Shown: positions 16,800-25,126 of the stretch, piece after piece
How the letters are laid out: each line of letters starts with the position of its first letter
Numbering within the stretch: the first letter of the stretch is position 1
Origin: Rhizobacter sp.
Lineage (GTDB): Bacteria > Pseudomonadota > Gammaproteobacteria > Burkholderiales > Burkholderiaceae_C
Length of the DNA stretch: 51,843 nt
Direction: 5' to 3'
NCBI GenBank assembly: GCA_025350965.1
Contig: JANXWV010000038.1
Coordinates: 1 to 51,843, forward strand
The notes under the pieces: model-generated
What the model saw: only the letters and a program-made list of their open reading frames with translations
Told to the model about the DNA's origin: nothing
The model's database searches: none
Made by a program: the position numbers and the translations under genes

Positions 16800-18440
16800 A
16801 TGAACAAAGTCATCACCGCAGACCGTGCCGCCGAATTGATCGCGAGCGGCGACGTGGTCACCGTGAGTTCGTCCAGTGGCCTCGGCTGTCCGGACAAGGT
16901 GCTCGCCGCCATCGGCGCGCGCTTCGAACGCGAGGGCCTGCCGCGCGGGTTGACAACGCTGCACCCGATTGCTGCGGGCGACATGTACGGCATCAACGGC
17001 ATCGATCACATCGCCAGGCCCGGCCTGCTGGCGCGCGTGCTCGCCGGCTCGTACCCGAGCGGCCCTTCGTCGTTGCCGATGCCCAGGATCTGGCAGATGA
17101 TCGTCGGCGACCAGGTGGAGGCCTACAACCTGCCAAGCGGCATCTTGTTCGACATGCACCGCGAGGCTGCCGCGCGCCGGCCCGGCGTGTTGACCGATGT
17201 GGGCATCGGCACCTTCGCGGACCCGGACCTCCAAGGCGGGGCGATGAACGCTGCCGCTGCGGCACGGCCGGTCGTGCGCAATCACGTGCTGGACGATCGC
17301 ACCTGGTTGTACTTCCCGGCGATCTCGCCGCAGGTCGCCATCATTCGCGCCACCACGGCCGATGAGCGTGGCAACCTGACCTACGAACACGAGGGCGCGT
17401 TGCTCGGCGGGTTGGAGCAGGCGCTCGCGGCGCGCAACAACGGCGGCATCGTCATTGCGCAGGTCAAGCGCGTGGTGCAGGCGGGCAGCCTCAAACCGCA
17501 TGACGTTCATGTGCCGTGTTCGCTGGTCGACTGGATCGTGGTCGATCCCGAGCAGATGCAGACCACCCAGACCTTCTATGACCCCGCCATCAGCGGCGAG
17601 ATCGTGCGCCCGACCAGCAGTTTCGAGCTGCAGGCCTTCGGGCCTGAGAAGGTTATTTCGCGTCGGGCCGCGATGGAGCTGGCGCAGGGCAGTACCGTCA
17701 ATCTCGGGTTCGGCATCTCGGCCAACGTGCCGCGAATCTTGCTCGAAGAGGGGCAGCACGGCGCTGTCACGTGGGCCATTGAGCAAGGTGCGGTGGGCGG
17801 CATGCCGTTGCTCGGCTTTGCGTTCGGTTGCGCGTCGAACGCCGACGCCATCATGGCTGCGCCAAACCAATTCACCTACTTCCAGGGTGGTGGGTTCGAT
17901 GCCGCGCTTCTTTCTTTCATGCAGGTCGATCGAGACGGCAGTGTCAACGTGTCCAAGCTCAGTGGCAAGCCTTACCTCACCGCAGGATGTGGTGGCTTCG
18001 TGGACATCACCGCGCATGCGCGGCGCATCGTCTTCGGTGGCTTCTTCACGGCGGGTGCGCAACTCGCCATCGAAGACGGCCGGCTGAGCATCCTCAAGGA
18101 AGGTCGAACCCGCAAGTTCGTGTCCACCGCCGAGCACATCACCTTCAGCGGCCGCATCGGGCGCGAGCGCGGTCAGCGTGTCACCTACGTCACCGAGCGC
18201 TGCGTGATCGAGCTGGGAGCAAGCGGCCTGGTCGTGACCGAGATAGCACCCGGCATCGACTTGCAAAGAGACGTACTCGACCAATCCGAGATTGCCCTGC
18301 AGGTGTCACCCGACTTGCGCCCGATGGATGCTGCGCTGTTCCGCCCCGAGCCGTTCGGCTTGCGGCTGCACCCGGCCGCGCCGCGCGCTGGCCGGCCACC
18401 GGCTTCGACGGCAAACTCCGAAAGGCCGCGTCATGAGTGA
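16800..18440 (+). CDS. Family I acyl-CoA:acetate/3-ketoacid CoA transferase (YdiF-like)
   Basis: A 546-residue protein with both CoA-transferase halves in one chain, like YdiF/Act. The expected catalytic glutamate is Glu328 in AIEQGAVGGMP, after the VNLGFGISANVP turn that starts the second half. The enzyme should exchange CoA between acetyl-CoA, or a similar donor, and a short-chain acid made by the pathway, forming a thioester for the enoyl-CoA hydratase that follows. The gene overlaps the hydratase start by eight bases. The C-terminal ~25 residues are Pro/Ala-rich and probably disordered. A CoA transferase in an apparent sugar operon is unusual and implies that a carboxylic acid is an intermediate. 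Confidence 0.93.
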   Translation: MNKVITADRAAELIASGDVVTVSSSSGLGCPDKVLAAIGARFEREGLPRGLTTLHPIAAGDMYGINGIDHIARPGLLARVLAGSYPSGPSSLPMPRIWQMIVGDQVEAYNLPSGILFDMHREAAARRPGVLTDVGIGTFADPDLQGGAMNAAAAARPVVRNHVLDDRTWLYFPAISPQVAIIRATTADERGNLTYEHEGALLGGLEQALAARNNGGIVIAQVKRVVQAGSLKPHDVHVPCSLVDWIVVDPEQMQTTQTFYDPAISGEIVRPTSSFELQAFGPEKVISRRAAMELAQGSTVNLGFGISANVPRILLEEGQHGAVTWAIEQGAVGGMPLLGFAFGCASNADAIMAAPNQFTYFQGGGFDAALLSFMQVDRDGSVNVSKLSGKPYLTAGCGGFVDITAHARRIVFGGFFTAGAQLAIEDGRLSILKEGRTRKFVSTAEHITFSGRIGRERGQRVTYVTERCVIELGASGLVVTEIAPGIDLQRDVLDQSEIALQVSPDLRPMDAALFRPEPFGLRLHPAAPRAGRPPASTANSERPRHE

Positions 18441-19212
18441 CCCCTGCGTTCGCTTGCAGCGCGACGGCAAAGTCGCGACCGTCTCGCTGGACCGGCCGGC
18501 CAAGCTCAACGCGCTCACGCCGGCCATGCTCGACGAACTCGAGGCGTGCGCCCGCACCATCGACGCTGACGAAACAGTGCGTGTCGTTGTCTTGGGCGGT
18601 GGCCCCGCGAAAGCATTCTGCGTGGGCGCCGACATCCATGAATGGAGTGCCCTGAATCCGCTCGACATGTGGCGCCGTTGGGTCAAGCGCGGCCATCAAG
18701 TCTTCGATCAATGGGCCCGCTTGCGCCAGCCGGTGATCGTGGCCGTGAACGGCCATGCGTTCGGCGGCGGGTTGGAGCTGGCGATTGCCGGTGACATTCG
18801 CATTGCTGCGCAGACGGCGCAGTTCGCGCTGCCCGAAGCGTCGATCGCGACGTGTCCGGGTTGGTCTGGCTCGCAGCGTCTGGTCCAACTGATCGGCGCC
18901 AGCCGTGCCAAGTACCTTGCGCTCAGCGGTGAGCGCTGGTCAGCCGCCGACGCACTGGGCTGCGGGTTGGTCCACGAGGTCGTGGCGGGCGAGGCGCTCG
19001 ATGCGCGCGCGCAGGCCTTGGCGCAGGCGATGGCTAGCAAGGCGCCCGTGGCCCTGCAACTGACGAAGCTGCTCGTCAACGCTGCAGCGGGCGAGGGCCG
19101 CGAGGCCGCCTTGGAGGCGATGGCCGGCGCCCTGAGCGCCACCACTGATGACGCCGCCGAGGGGCTGGCCAGCTTTCGCGAGAAGCGCGGTGCGAATTTT
19201 GAAGGCCGCTGA
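18433..19212 (+). CDS. Enoyl-CoA hydratase/isomerase-family protein
   Basis: A 259-residue crotonase-fold protein. The oxyanion-hole region (AFCVGADI), GHAFGGGLELAIAGDIR and ALPEASIATCPGWSGSQRL are all present, so both positions of the classical catalytic glutamate pair hold Glu. A true hydratase is likely, though crotonases also catalyse decarboxylation, isomerisation or retro-Claisen cleavage. The ATG at 18433 lies inside the CoA-transferase 3' end (8-base overlap), which indicates coupled expression. It is expected to act on the thioester made by the preceding enzyme. Confidence 0.94.
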   Translation: MSDPCVRLQRDGKVATVSLDRPAKLNALTPAMLDELEACARTIDADETVRVVVLGGGPAKAFCVGADIHEWSALNPLDMWRRWVKRGHQVFDQWARLRQPVIVAVNGHAFGGGLELAIAGDIRIAAQTAQFALPEASIATCPGWSGSQRLVQLIGASRAKYLALSGERWSAADALGCGLVHEVVAGEALDARAQALAQAMASKAPVALQLTKLLVNAAAGEGREAALEAMAGALSATTDDAAEGLASFREKRGANFEGR

Positions 19213-19258
19213 TCGGGCACCTGCTTGACCTGTGCAACGAAACCCAAACACTTACCCC

Positions 19259-20776
19259 ATGAGCAACATCACTTCCAAAGGGCTGTCACCGGCCGAAATC
19301 CTGGAGCGCCCGGCGTTTCGCGGCCAATTGCTGATCGACGGCGTCTGGTGCAGCGCCGCGGACGGCGCCACGATGGAGCGGCGTTCGCCCGCACACGGCA
19401 AGGTCGTCGCAACTTATGCATTGGCCGGCGTGGCGGATGCAGAGCGCGCGATCGGCGCGGCGCGCCGCGCCTTCGACCACGGTGAATGGCCTCGCATGAA
19501 GGGCGCCGAGCGCGCGCGCGTTCTCCGCCGCGTGGCCGATGGAATTCTCGAGCGCAAGCACGAGATCGCACTGCTCGAGACGCTCGAGAACGGCAAGCCG
19601 CTCGCCCAGTCGCTGGCCGAGATCGAAGGCGCCGCCGACCTCTGGCAGTACGCGGCCACGCTGGCCCGAAACCTGCACGGCGACACCTACAACACGCTCG
19701 GCGACAACACGCTCGGCGTCGTGCTGCGCGAGCCGATCGGTGTGGTCAGTGTCATCACCCCGTGGAACTTCCCGTTCCTCATCGTCAGCCAGAAGCTGCC
19801 ATTCGCTCTGGCGGCGGGATGCACGGCGGTCGTCAAACCGGCGGAAGTGACGTCGGCAACCACGGTCATGCTCGGCGAAATACTGGTCGCGTGCGGCATG
19901 CCGGCCGGTGTGGTCAACATTCTGGTCGGGCGCGGCGGGGTCATCGGCGACACGTTGGTGTCGCACGCAGATGTGGACATGCTGTCGTTCACCGGCTCGA
20001 CCGCCGTTGGCAAGGGCGCGGTCGCGAAGTCCGCATCGACCCTCAAGAAGGTGTCGATGGAACTGGGCGGCAAGAACCCGCAAATCGTTTTCGCCGACGC
20101 CGACTTCGACGCGGCAGTCGATGCCGCCGTCTACGGTATCTGCTTCAACGCCGGCCAATGCTGCAACAGTGGCAGCCGCATCCTTGTGCAGTCGTCGATC
20201 GCCGAGCGCTTCGTGAACGCCGTGGCCGAGCGTTGCGCGCAAGCACGCCTGGGCGACCCGCTCACCGATGGCGTGCAGGTCGGTGCCATCACGACCGAGC
20301 GGCAGCTCGAGACCATCCTCGCCTACATCGACGGCGCGCGGCTGGCCGGCGCCAAGATCGTGCTCGGCGGCTCCCGTATCGACCGGCCCGGCATGTTCGT
20401 CGAACCGACCATCGTGAGCGGCGTGACGCCCGACATGGCCATCGCCCACGAAGAGGTATTCGGCCCAGTGCTGGCCATCCTGACCTTCGACACCCTGGAC
20501 GACGCCGTGGCACTTGCCAACGGCACGCTCTACGGCCTGTCTGCGGCCATTTGGAGCACCGACTTCAACACTTGCATCGGCGCTGCACGGCGCATTCGCG
20601 CCGGCACGGTGTGGATCAACACCTTCCTGGAAGGTCACGCCGAGCTTCCGTTCGGCGGATACCGCGAAAGCGGCATCGGCCGTGAACTTGGCCGCATGGC
20701 CACCGAGGACTACACCGAAACCAAAACCGTTCACATGCATGTCGGCCCGAGAACCGACTGGTACCTGCCCCGCTAA
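19259..20776 (+). CDS. Aldehyde dehydrogenase (NAD(P)-dependent)
   Basis: A 505-residue aldehyde dehydrogenase of normal length. The nucleotide-binding ITPWNFPFL and VVKPAEVTS motifs, the general base Glu268 in MELGGKNP, the nucleophile Cys302 in GQCCNSGSR, and the late EEVFGPV and LPFGGYRESG motifs are intact. It oxidises an aldehyde to a carboxylic acid, plausibly the aldehyde released when the oxidised sugar is cleaved; the acid could then feed the CoA transferase. Substrate specificity cannot be deduced. A GTG further upstream is possible, but the ATG at 19259 fits family N-termini. The ABC binding-protein gene follows after 36 bases. Confidence 0.95.
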   Translation: MSNITSKGLSPAEILERPAFRGQLLIDGVWCSAADGATMERRSPAHGKVVATYALAGVADAERAIGAARRAFDHGEWPRMKGAERARVLRRVADGILERKHEIALLETLENGKPLAQSLAEIEGAADLWQYAATLARNLHGDTYNTLGDNTLGVVLREPIGVVSVITPWNFPFLIVSQKLPFALAAGCTAVVKPAEVTSATTVMLGEILVACGMPAGVVNILVGRGGVIGDTLVSHADVDMLSFTGSTAVGKGAVAKSASTLKKVSMELGGKNPQIVFADADFDAAVDAAVYGICFNAGQCCNSGSRILVQSSIAERFVNAVAERCAQARLGDPLTDGVQVGAITTERQLETILAYIDGARLAGAKIVLGGSRIDRPGMFVEPTIVSGVTPDMAIAHEEVFGPVLAILTFDTLDDAVALANGTLYGLSAAIWSTDFNTCIGAARRIRAGTVWINTFLEGHAELPFGGYRESGIGRELGRMATEDYTETKTVHMHVGPRTDWYLPR

Positions 20777-20812
20777 AGAGGCCCAACAAGCCCCAACCCA
20801 CCTGGAGATCAC

Positions 20813-22057
20813 ATGAACTTGCGTAAGACGATTGCCGCTATTGCCCTGCTCACTTCCGCCTCGGCACCCAGCTGGGCGCAGCAGAACCTGGAAGTGCTTC
20901 ACTTCTGGACGTCCGGCGGCGAAGCGGCAGCGCTCAGCCTGCTCAAGCAGCGCCTGGAGGGCCAGGGCATTGCCTGGAAAGACATGCCCGTGGCCGGTGG
21001 CGGCGGCGAAGCTGCGATGACCACGCTGCGCACCCGCTTGTCCTCTGGCAACCCGCCGGCATCGGTGTCGCTGATGGGCTTCGACCTGGTCGACTGGGCG
21101 AAGCAGGGTGCTTTGGCCGACCTGAACGCGCAGGCGGCAGCCGGCGGTTGGGACAAGACCGTCCCGGCCGCAGTCCAACGCTTTTCGAAGTTCAACGGCA
21201 AGTGGGTCGCAGCACCCATCAACATCCACGCCATCAACTGGGTCTGGGCGAACAAGCAGGTGCTCGAGAAGTCGGGTGTCACCACCGAGCCCAAGACCTG
21301 GGACGAGTTCATTGCTGCTGCCGAGAAGGTGCAGAAAGCCGGCTACATCGCGATCGCCCACGGCGGCCAACCGTGGCAGGACGCCACCGTGTTCGACAGC
21401 GTCGTGCTCGCCACCGGCGGTGCCGATTACTACCGCAAGGCATTCATCGAGCTCGACGCCAAGGCCTTGAACTCGCCCACGACCGACAAGGTGTTCCAAC
21501 GCATGTCCCAGCTGCGCAAGCTGGTCGACAAGGACTTCTCGGGCCGTGACTGGAACGTCGCCTCGGGCATGGTGATTACTGGCAAAGCCGGCTTCCAGAT
21601 CATGGGCGACTGGGCCAAGGGCGAGTTCATCAACGCCAAGAAGGAACCCGGCAAGGACTTCCTGTGCTTCCCGGTACCGGGCACGCAGGGCAGCATGTCG
21701 TTCCTGTCGAACCAGTTCGCGATGTTCAAGGTCAAAAGCGAGCAAGCGCCGGCGCAAGCGGCCATGGCTGCAGCCATCATGGACCCGGCGCTGCAATCGT
21801 CGTTCAACGTGCTCAAGGGTTCGATGCCGGCACGCAGCGATGTCCCCGACACCGCATTCGACGCCTGCGGCAAGCGCGACATGAAGGAGCTGGCAGATGC
21901 CACCCGCGCGAACACGCTGGTGGGCTCCATCGCCCACGGCCACGCCGTGCCGGCATCGGTCAAGAACGCCATCTACGACGTCGTCACCCGACACTTCAAT
22001 GGCCAGATCGACGACAAGGCAGCCAAGGCGGGCCTGATCGACGCGATCAGGAACTGA
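20813..22057 (+). CDS. Sugar ABC transporter substrate-binding protein 1
   Basis: A 414-residue periplasmic binding protein of the family-1 extracellular solute-binding class (glucose/mannose GtsA-like). A signal peptide (MNLRKTIAAIALLTS, cleavage expected after SWA) precedes [14 protein letters not shown], a family hallmark. [17 protein letters not shown] and [12 protein letters not shown] complete the signature. A GGAG lies nine bases before the ATG. It captures the sugar in the periplasm for the permeases encoded next. It is very similar to binding protein 3 at 33703 and more distantly to binding protein 2 at 31580. Confidence 0.95.
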   Translation: MNLRKTIAAIALLTSASAPSWAQQNLEVLHFWTSGGEAAALSLLKQRLEGQGIAWKDMPVAGGGGEAAMTTLRTRLSSGNPPASVSLMGFDLVDWAKQGALADLNAQAAAGGWDKTVPAAVQRFSKFNGKWVAAPINIHAINWVWANKQVLEKSGVTTEPKTWDEFIAAAEKVQKAGYIAIAHGGQPWQDATVFDSVVLATGGADYYRKAFIELDAKALNSPTTDKVFQRMSQLRKLVDKDFSGRDWNVASGMVITGKAGFQIMGDWAKGEFINAKKEPGKDFLCFPVPGTQGSMSFLSNQFAMFKVKSEQAPAQAAMAAAIMDPALQSSFNVLKGSMPARSDVPDTAFDACGKRDMKELADATRANTLVGSIAHGHAVPASVKNAIYDVVTRHFNGQIDDKAAKAGLIDAIRN

Positions 22058-22088
22058 AGCGCCCCACGACACGCAGGAGATACACGTG

Positions 22089-22175
22089 ATGGAGCCACCG
22101 AAGGCGCAGTCCGATCCTTCTGAAACTCGGCCCGTGAGCACAGGCGTGCAACGGGCCGGCGGAGCCCCTCTATGA
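22089..22175 (+). CDS. 28-codon ORF overlapping permease start
   Basis: In the 114-base gap after the binding protein, AGGAG is followed by an ATG at 22089 and an open frame of 28 codons whose TGA overlaps the permease ATG (ATGA, 22172-22175). The product would be hydrophilic and Pro/Ser/Gly-rich. It may be a leader whose translation couples the permease. It may equally be an N-terminal cytoplasmic extension of the permease lost by a frameshift, since many homologues have such extensions. Confidence 0.35.
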   Translation: MEPPKAQSDPSETRPVSTGVQRAGGAPL

Positions 22176-23038
22176 AAGCCGGTCTGCTTCCCAAGCTACT
22201 GCTCAGCCCCAGCGCCTTGTTGATGCTGGTGTGCGTGTACGGCTACATCATGTTCACGTTCTACCTGTCGTTCACCACGTCGACGATGCTGCCCGCCTAC
22301 GACATCGCAGGCAGCGTCAACTACGAGCGCCTGTTGGCGATGCAGAACTGGCATGTGTCGATCGCCAACCTCGGTGTGTTCGCCGGCCTGTACATCGCCA
22401 TCGCGTTGGCCTTGGGCCTGGGTCTGGCGATCATGATCGATCAGAAGATCCGTGCTGAAAGCGCGATACGTTCGATCTTCCTGTACCCCATGGCGCTGTC
22501 GTTCATCGTGACCGGCACGGCCTGGAAATGGCTGCTCGACCCTGGCGTCGGCCTCGAACGCTCGATGCACCTGATCGGCTGGGAGAGCTTCTCATTCAAC
22601 TGGATCAAAGACAGCGAGATGGCGATCTACTGCGTCGTGATCGCTGCGGTTTGGCAGACCAGCGGCTTCGTCATGGCCATGTTCCTGGCCGGCTTGCGCG
22701 GCGTCGACGGCGAGCAGATCAACGCGGCGCGGGTCGACGGTGCACGCACCTGGCAGATCTACGTGAACATCATCATCCCGCAGCTCGGGCCGGTGTTCGT
22801 TTCGGCCTTCGTGATCCTTGCGCATATGGCCATCAAGTCGTATGACCTTGTCATCGCGCTGACCAACGGTGGGCCGGGGCGGTCGACCTGGCTGCCGTCC
22901 GTATTCATGTACCAGTACACCTTCACCCGCAACGAGATGGCCATCGGCGCGGCGAGCTCCGTGTTGATGCTGGTCGCCATCGGTATCGTCGTGTTGCCGT
23001 ACCTCTTCAGCGAACTGCGCAAGGTCAAACATGGCTGA
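22172..23038 (+). CDS. Sugar ABC transporter permease 1 (MalF/GtsB type)
   Basis: A 288-residue inner-membrane permease with about six hydrophobic segments. The ATPase-contacting EAA loop is visible as INAARVDGARTWQIYVNIIIP. The first membrane helix begins ~residue 12 (LLLSPSALLMLVCVYGY). It pairs with the next gene product to form the translocation channel. A GGAG stands seven bases before the ATG, and the 3' end overlaps the second permease by eight bases. Confidence 0.95.
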   Translation: MKAGLLPKLLLSPSALLMLVCVYGYIMFTFYLSFTTSTMLPAYDIAGSVNYERLLAMQNWHVSIANLGVFAGLYIAIALALGLGLAIMIDQKIRAESAIRSIFLYPMALSFIVTGTAWKWLLDPGVGLERSMHLIGWESFSFNWIKDSEMAIYCVVIAAVWQTSGFVMAMFLAGLRGVDGEQINAARVDGARTWQIYVNIIIPQLGPVFVSAFVILAHMAIKSYDLVIALTNGGPGRSTWLPSVFMYQYTFTRNEMAIGAASSVLMLVAIGIVVLPYLFSELRKVKHG

Positions 23039-23969
23039 CATCTCTGAAGTCGTCAGAGCCCGGCTCGACGCGCCCGACATGAAGTTCACCCCGATCAGCC
23101 ACGGCGGAACGCTGTTTCCCAAGATCGACGTGACGCGCATCCTGCTCTACTTGGTGCTCATCAGCCTGGCGATCGTGTTCCTCACGCCCGTCTACGTGAT
23201 GCTCGTGAACTCGGTCAAGCCGCTCGAGGAGATCCGCAGCGGCAACCTGATGGCACTGCCGCAGGACTGGACGATCGAGCCCTGGCTGTCGGCATGGAGC
23301 ACGGCCCAGATCGGAGTGCAGCCGACGGGACTGAAGCCGTACTTCCTCAACTCGTTCCTGCTCGTCATTCCCGCTGTCGTGTTGTCGACCCTGATCGGCG
23401 CGCTCAACGGCTACGTACTTACGCAGTTCAGGTTTCGGGGTGCGCAGCTGCTGTTTGGCGGCATGCTTTTTTCGGTGTTCATCCCCTACCAGGTGGTGTT
23501 GATCCCGATGGCCAAGACGCTCGGCCTGCTGGGGCTGGCTGGCACCGTGAAGGGCCTGATCTTCGTCAACGTGGTTTACGGCCTGGGCTTCACCACGCTT
23601 TTCTTCCGCAACTACTACGCGGCGTTCCCGGCAGAGTTGGTACGCTCGGCGCGCATGGACGGTGCAGGGTTCTTCGGCGTGTGGGGCCACATCCTGCTGC
23701 CCAACAGCGCGCCGATCATCGTGGTCACCGTCATCTGGCAGTTCACCAATATCTGGAACGAATTCCTGTTCGGCGCTTCGTTCTCCGACTACAGCTCGTT
23801 CCCTATCACCGTGGCGCTCAACAACCTGGTCAACAGCAGCACCGGAGTCAAGGAATACAACGTCCACTTCGCGGGTGCGTTCATCGCAGCATTGCCCACG
23901 CTGGTGGTCTACCTCGTGTCGGGCAAATACTTCGTCCGCGGCCTGATGGCCGGGTCCGTCAAGGGCTGA
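23031..23969 (+). CDS. Sugar ABC transporter permease 2 (MalG/GtsC type)
   Basis: A 312-residue inner-membrane permease with a hydrophilic N-terminus of ~35 residues, then about six membrane segments beginning with ILLYLVLISLAIVFLTPVYV. The EAA loop is VRSARMDGAGFFGVWGHILLP. MalG-type features (LVNSVKPLEEI; final YFVRGLMAGSVKG) are present. The start overlaps permease 1 by eight bases, so the two subunits should be made in equal amounts. It is expected to form a heterodimer with permease 1 driven by the ATPase encoded next. Confidence 0.95.
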   Translation: MADISEVVRARLDAPDMKFTPISHGGTLFPKIDVTRILLYLVLISLAIVFLTPVYVMLVNSVKPLEEIRSGNLMALPQDWTIEPWLSAWSTAQIGVQPTGLKPYFLNSFLLVIPAVVLSTLIGALNGYVLTQFRFRGAQLLFGGMLFSVFIPYQVVLIPMAKTLGLLGLAGTVKGLIFVNVVYGLGFTTLFFRNYYAAFPAELVRSARMDGAGFFGVWGHILLPNSAPIIVVTVIWQFTNIWNEFLFGASFSDYSSFPITVALNNLVNSSTGVKEYNVHFAGAFIAALPTLVVYLVSGKYFVRGLMAGSVKG

Positions 23970-23999
23970 CGCCGCCGCAAACGCCAACGAAAGAACAGC

Positions 24000-25121
24000 A
24001 TGGCATCACTCGATCTCGTCAACGTGCAAAAGAGCTTCGGCCCTGTCAAGGTGTTGCACGACATCTCGGTCGATCTTCTGGACGGCGAATTCCTCGTCCT
24101 GGTCGGCCCTTCCGGATGCGGCAAGAGCACGCTCATGAACATCATTGCCGGGCTCGAAGAGCCGACCGCCGGCACGCTCCGCCTCGAAGGCCGCGACATC
24201 ACGCACACCGCACCGGCCGACCGCAACATCTCGATGGTCTTCCAGTCGTACGCGCTCTACCCAAACATGACGGTTGCAAAGAACATCGAGTTCCCTTTGC
24301 GCATGCGGAAGGTCGATAAATCGGCACGGGAAGAGCGGGTCAGGTCGGTCTCCAAACTGCTGCAGATCGAGCACCTGCTGCAGCGCAAGCCGCGCCAGTT
24401 GTCGGGTGGCCAGCGCCAGCGTGTGGCGATCGGGCGTGCCTTGGCGCGCGAGCCGCAGCTCTACCTGTTCGACGAGCCGCTGTCGAACCTCGATGCGCAG
24501 TTGCGCGTGGACATGCGCACCGAGATCAAGAAGCTGCACCAACGGCTGAAGGCAACCATCGTCTACGTCACGCACGACCAGATCGAGGCGATGACGCTTG
24601 CCACCCGCATCGCGGTGATGAACGGTGGCGTGTTGCAGCAACTCGGCACGCCGTCGCAGGTATACAACCAGCCTGCGAACACGTTCGTTGCCAGCTTCAT
24701 GGGTAGCCCGCGCATGAACCTCGTGCCGGCCACCTTGACGCGCGGAACAGCGGGCTTCGGCTTGTGGGTTCATCGGGGTTCGGCAGCCGCCGTGGTGATC
24801 GATCTGCCCCATTCGGCCGTGGGCGGGGCGCTCGCCGTGTATGGCGGCCGGTCGGTCATCGCCGGGATCCGCGCGGAAGCAGTGACGCTGGCGCGTGAAG
24901 GCATGGTGGCCGGGCCGCTGCAGGCATTCTTCGAGGCGACCGTCGAGGTGATCGAGCCCACCGGTGCCGACACGCTGGTGCTTCTGGATTTCGGCGGCCA
25001 CGAGTTCACGGTTCGGCTCGAGCCAGACGTGGCCTTGGTGCCCAACCAGCGCGCGCGGTTTCTCGTCGATCTCACGAAGCTTGTTTGCTTCGACCCGGAG
25101 ACGCAGGCGCTGATCGCCTGA
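24000..25121 (+). CDS. Sugar ABC transporter ATP-binding protein (MalK/UgpC type)
   Basis: A 373-residue ATPase. Walker A GPSGCGKST (~36-44), Q-loop Gln82, signature LSGGQ (134-138), Walker B with Asp158 and catalytic Glu159, and the H-loop in VYVTHDQIEAM are intact. A C-terminal TOBE/OB-like regulatory domain of ~130 residues follows, as in MalK, which may bind regulators. It energises uptake through the two permeases encoded just upstream. The GMC flavoprotein gene starts five bases after its stop, so the operon continues into catabolic genes. Confidence 0.96.
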   Translation: MASLDLVNVQKSFGPVKVLHDISVDLLDGEFLVLVGPSGCGKSTLMNIIAGLEEPTAGTLRLEGRDITHTAPADRNISMVFQSYALYPNMTVAKNIEFPLRMRKVDKSAREERVRSVSKLLQIEHLLQRKPRQLSGGQRQRVAIGRALAREPQLYLFDEPLSNLDAQLRVDMRTEIKKLHQRLKATIVYVTHDQIEAMTLATRIAVMNGGVLQQLGTPSQVYNQPANTFVASFMGSPRMNLVPATLTRGTAGFGLWVHRGSAAAVVIDLPHSAVGGALAVYGGRSVIAGIRAEAVTLAREGMVAGPLQAFFEATVEVIEPTGADTLVLLDFGGHEFTVRLEPDVALVPNQRARFLVDLTKLVCFDPETQALIA

Positions 25122-25126
25122 CTGCC

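Noticed and set aside
15750..18284. Minus-strand frame of 844 codons opposite the MocA dehydrogenase and CoA transferase
   Set aside because: Same shadow effect; the plus-strand proteins have intact catalytic motifs and the minus frame resembles no family.
19286..22141. Very long minus-strand open frame (951 codons) opposite aldehyde dehydrogenase and binding protein 1
   Set aside because: A reading-frame shadow of GC-rich genes: it spans two well-recognised plus-strand genes and their gap, shows no domain motifs, and has low-complexity His/Arg/Val-rich composition.
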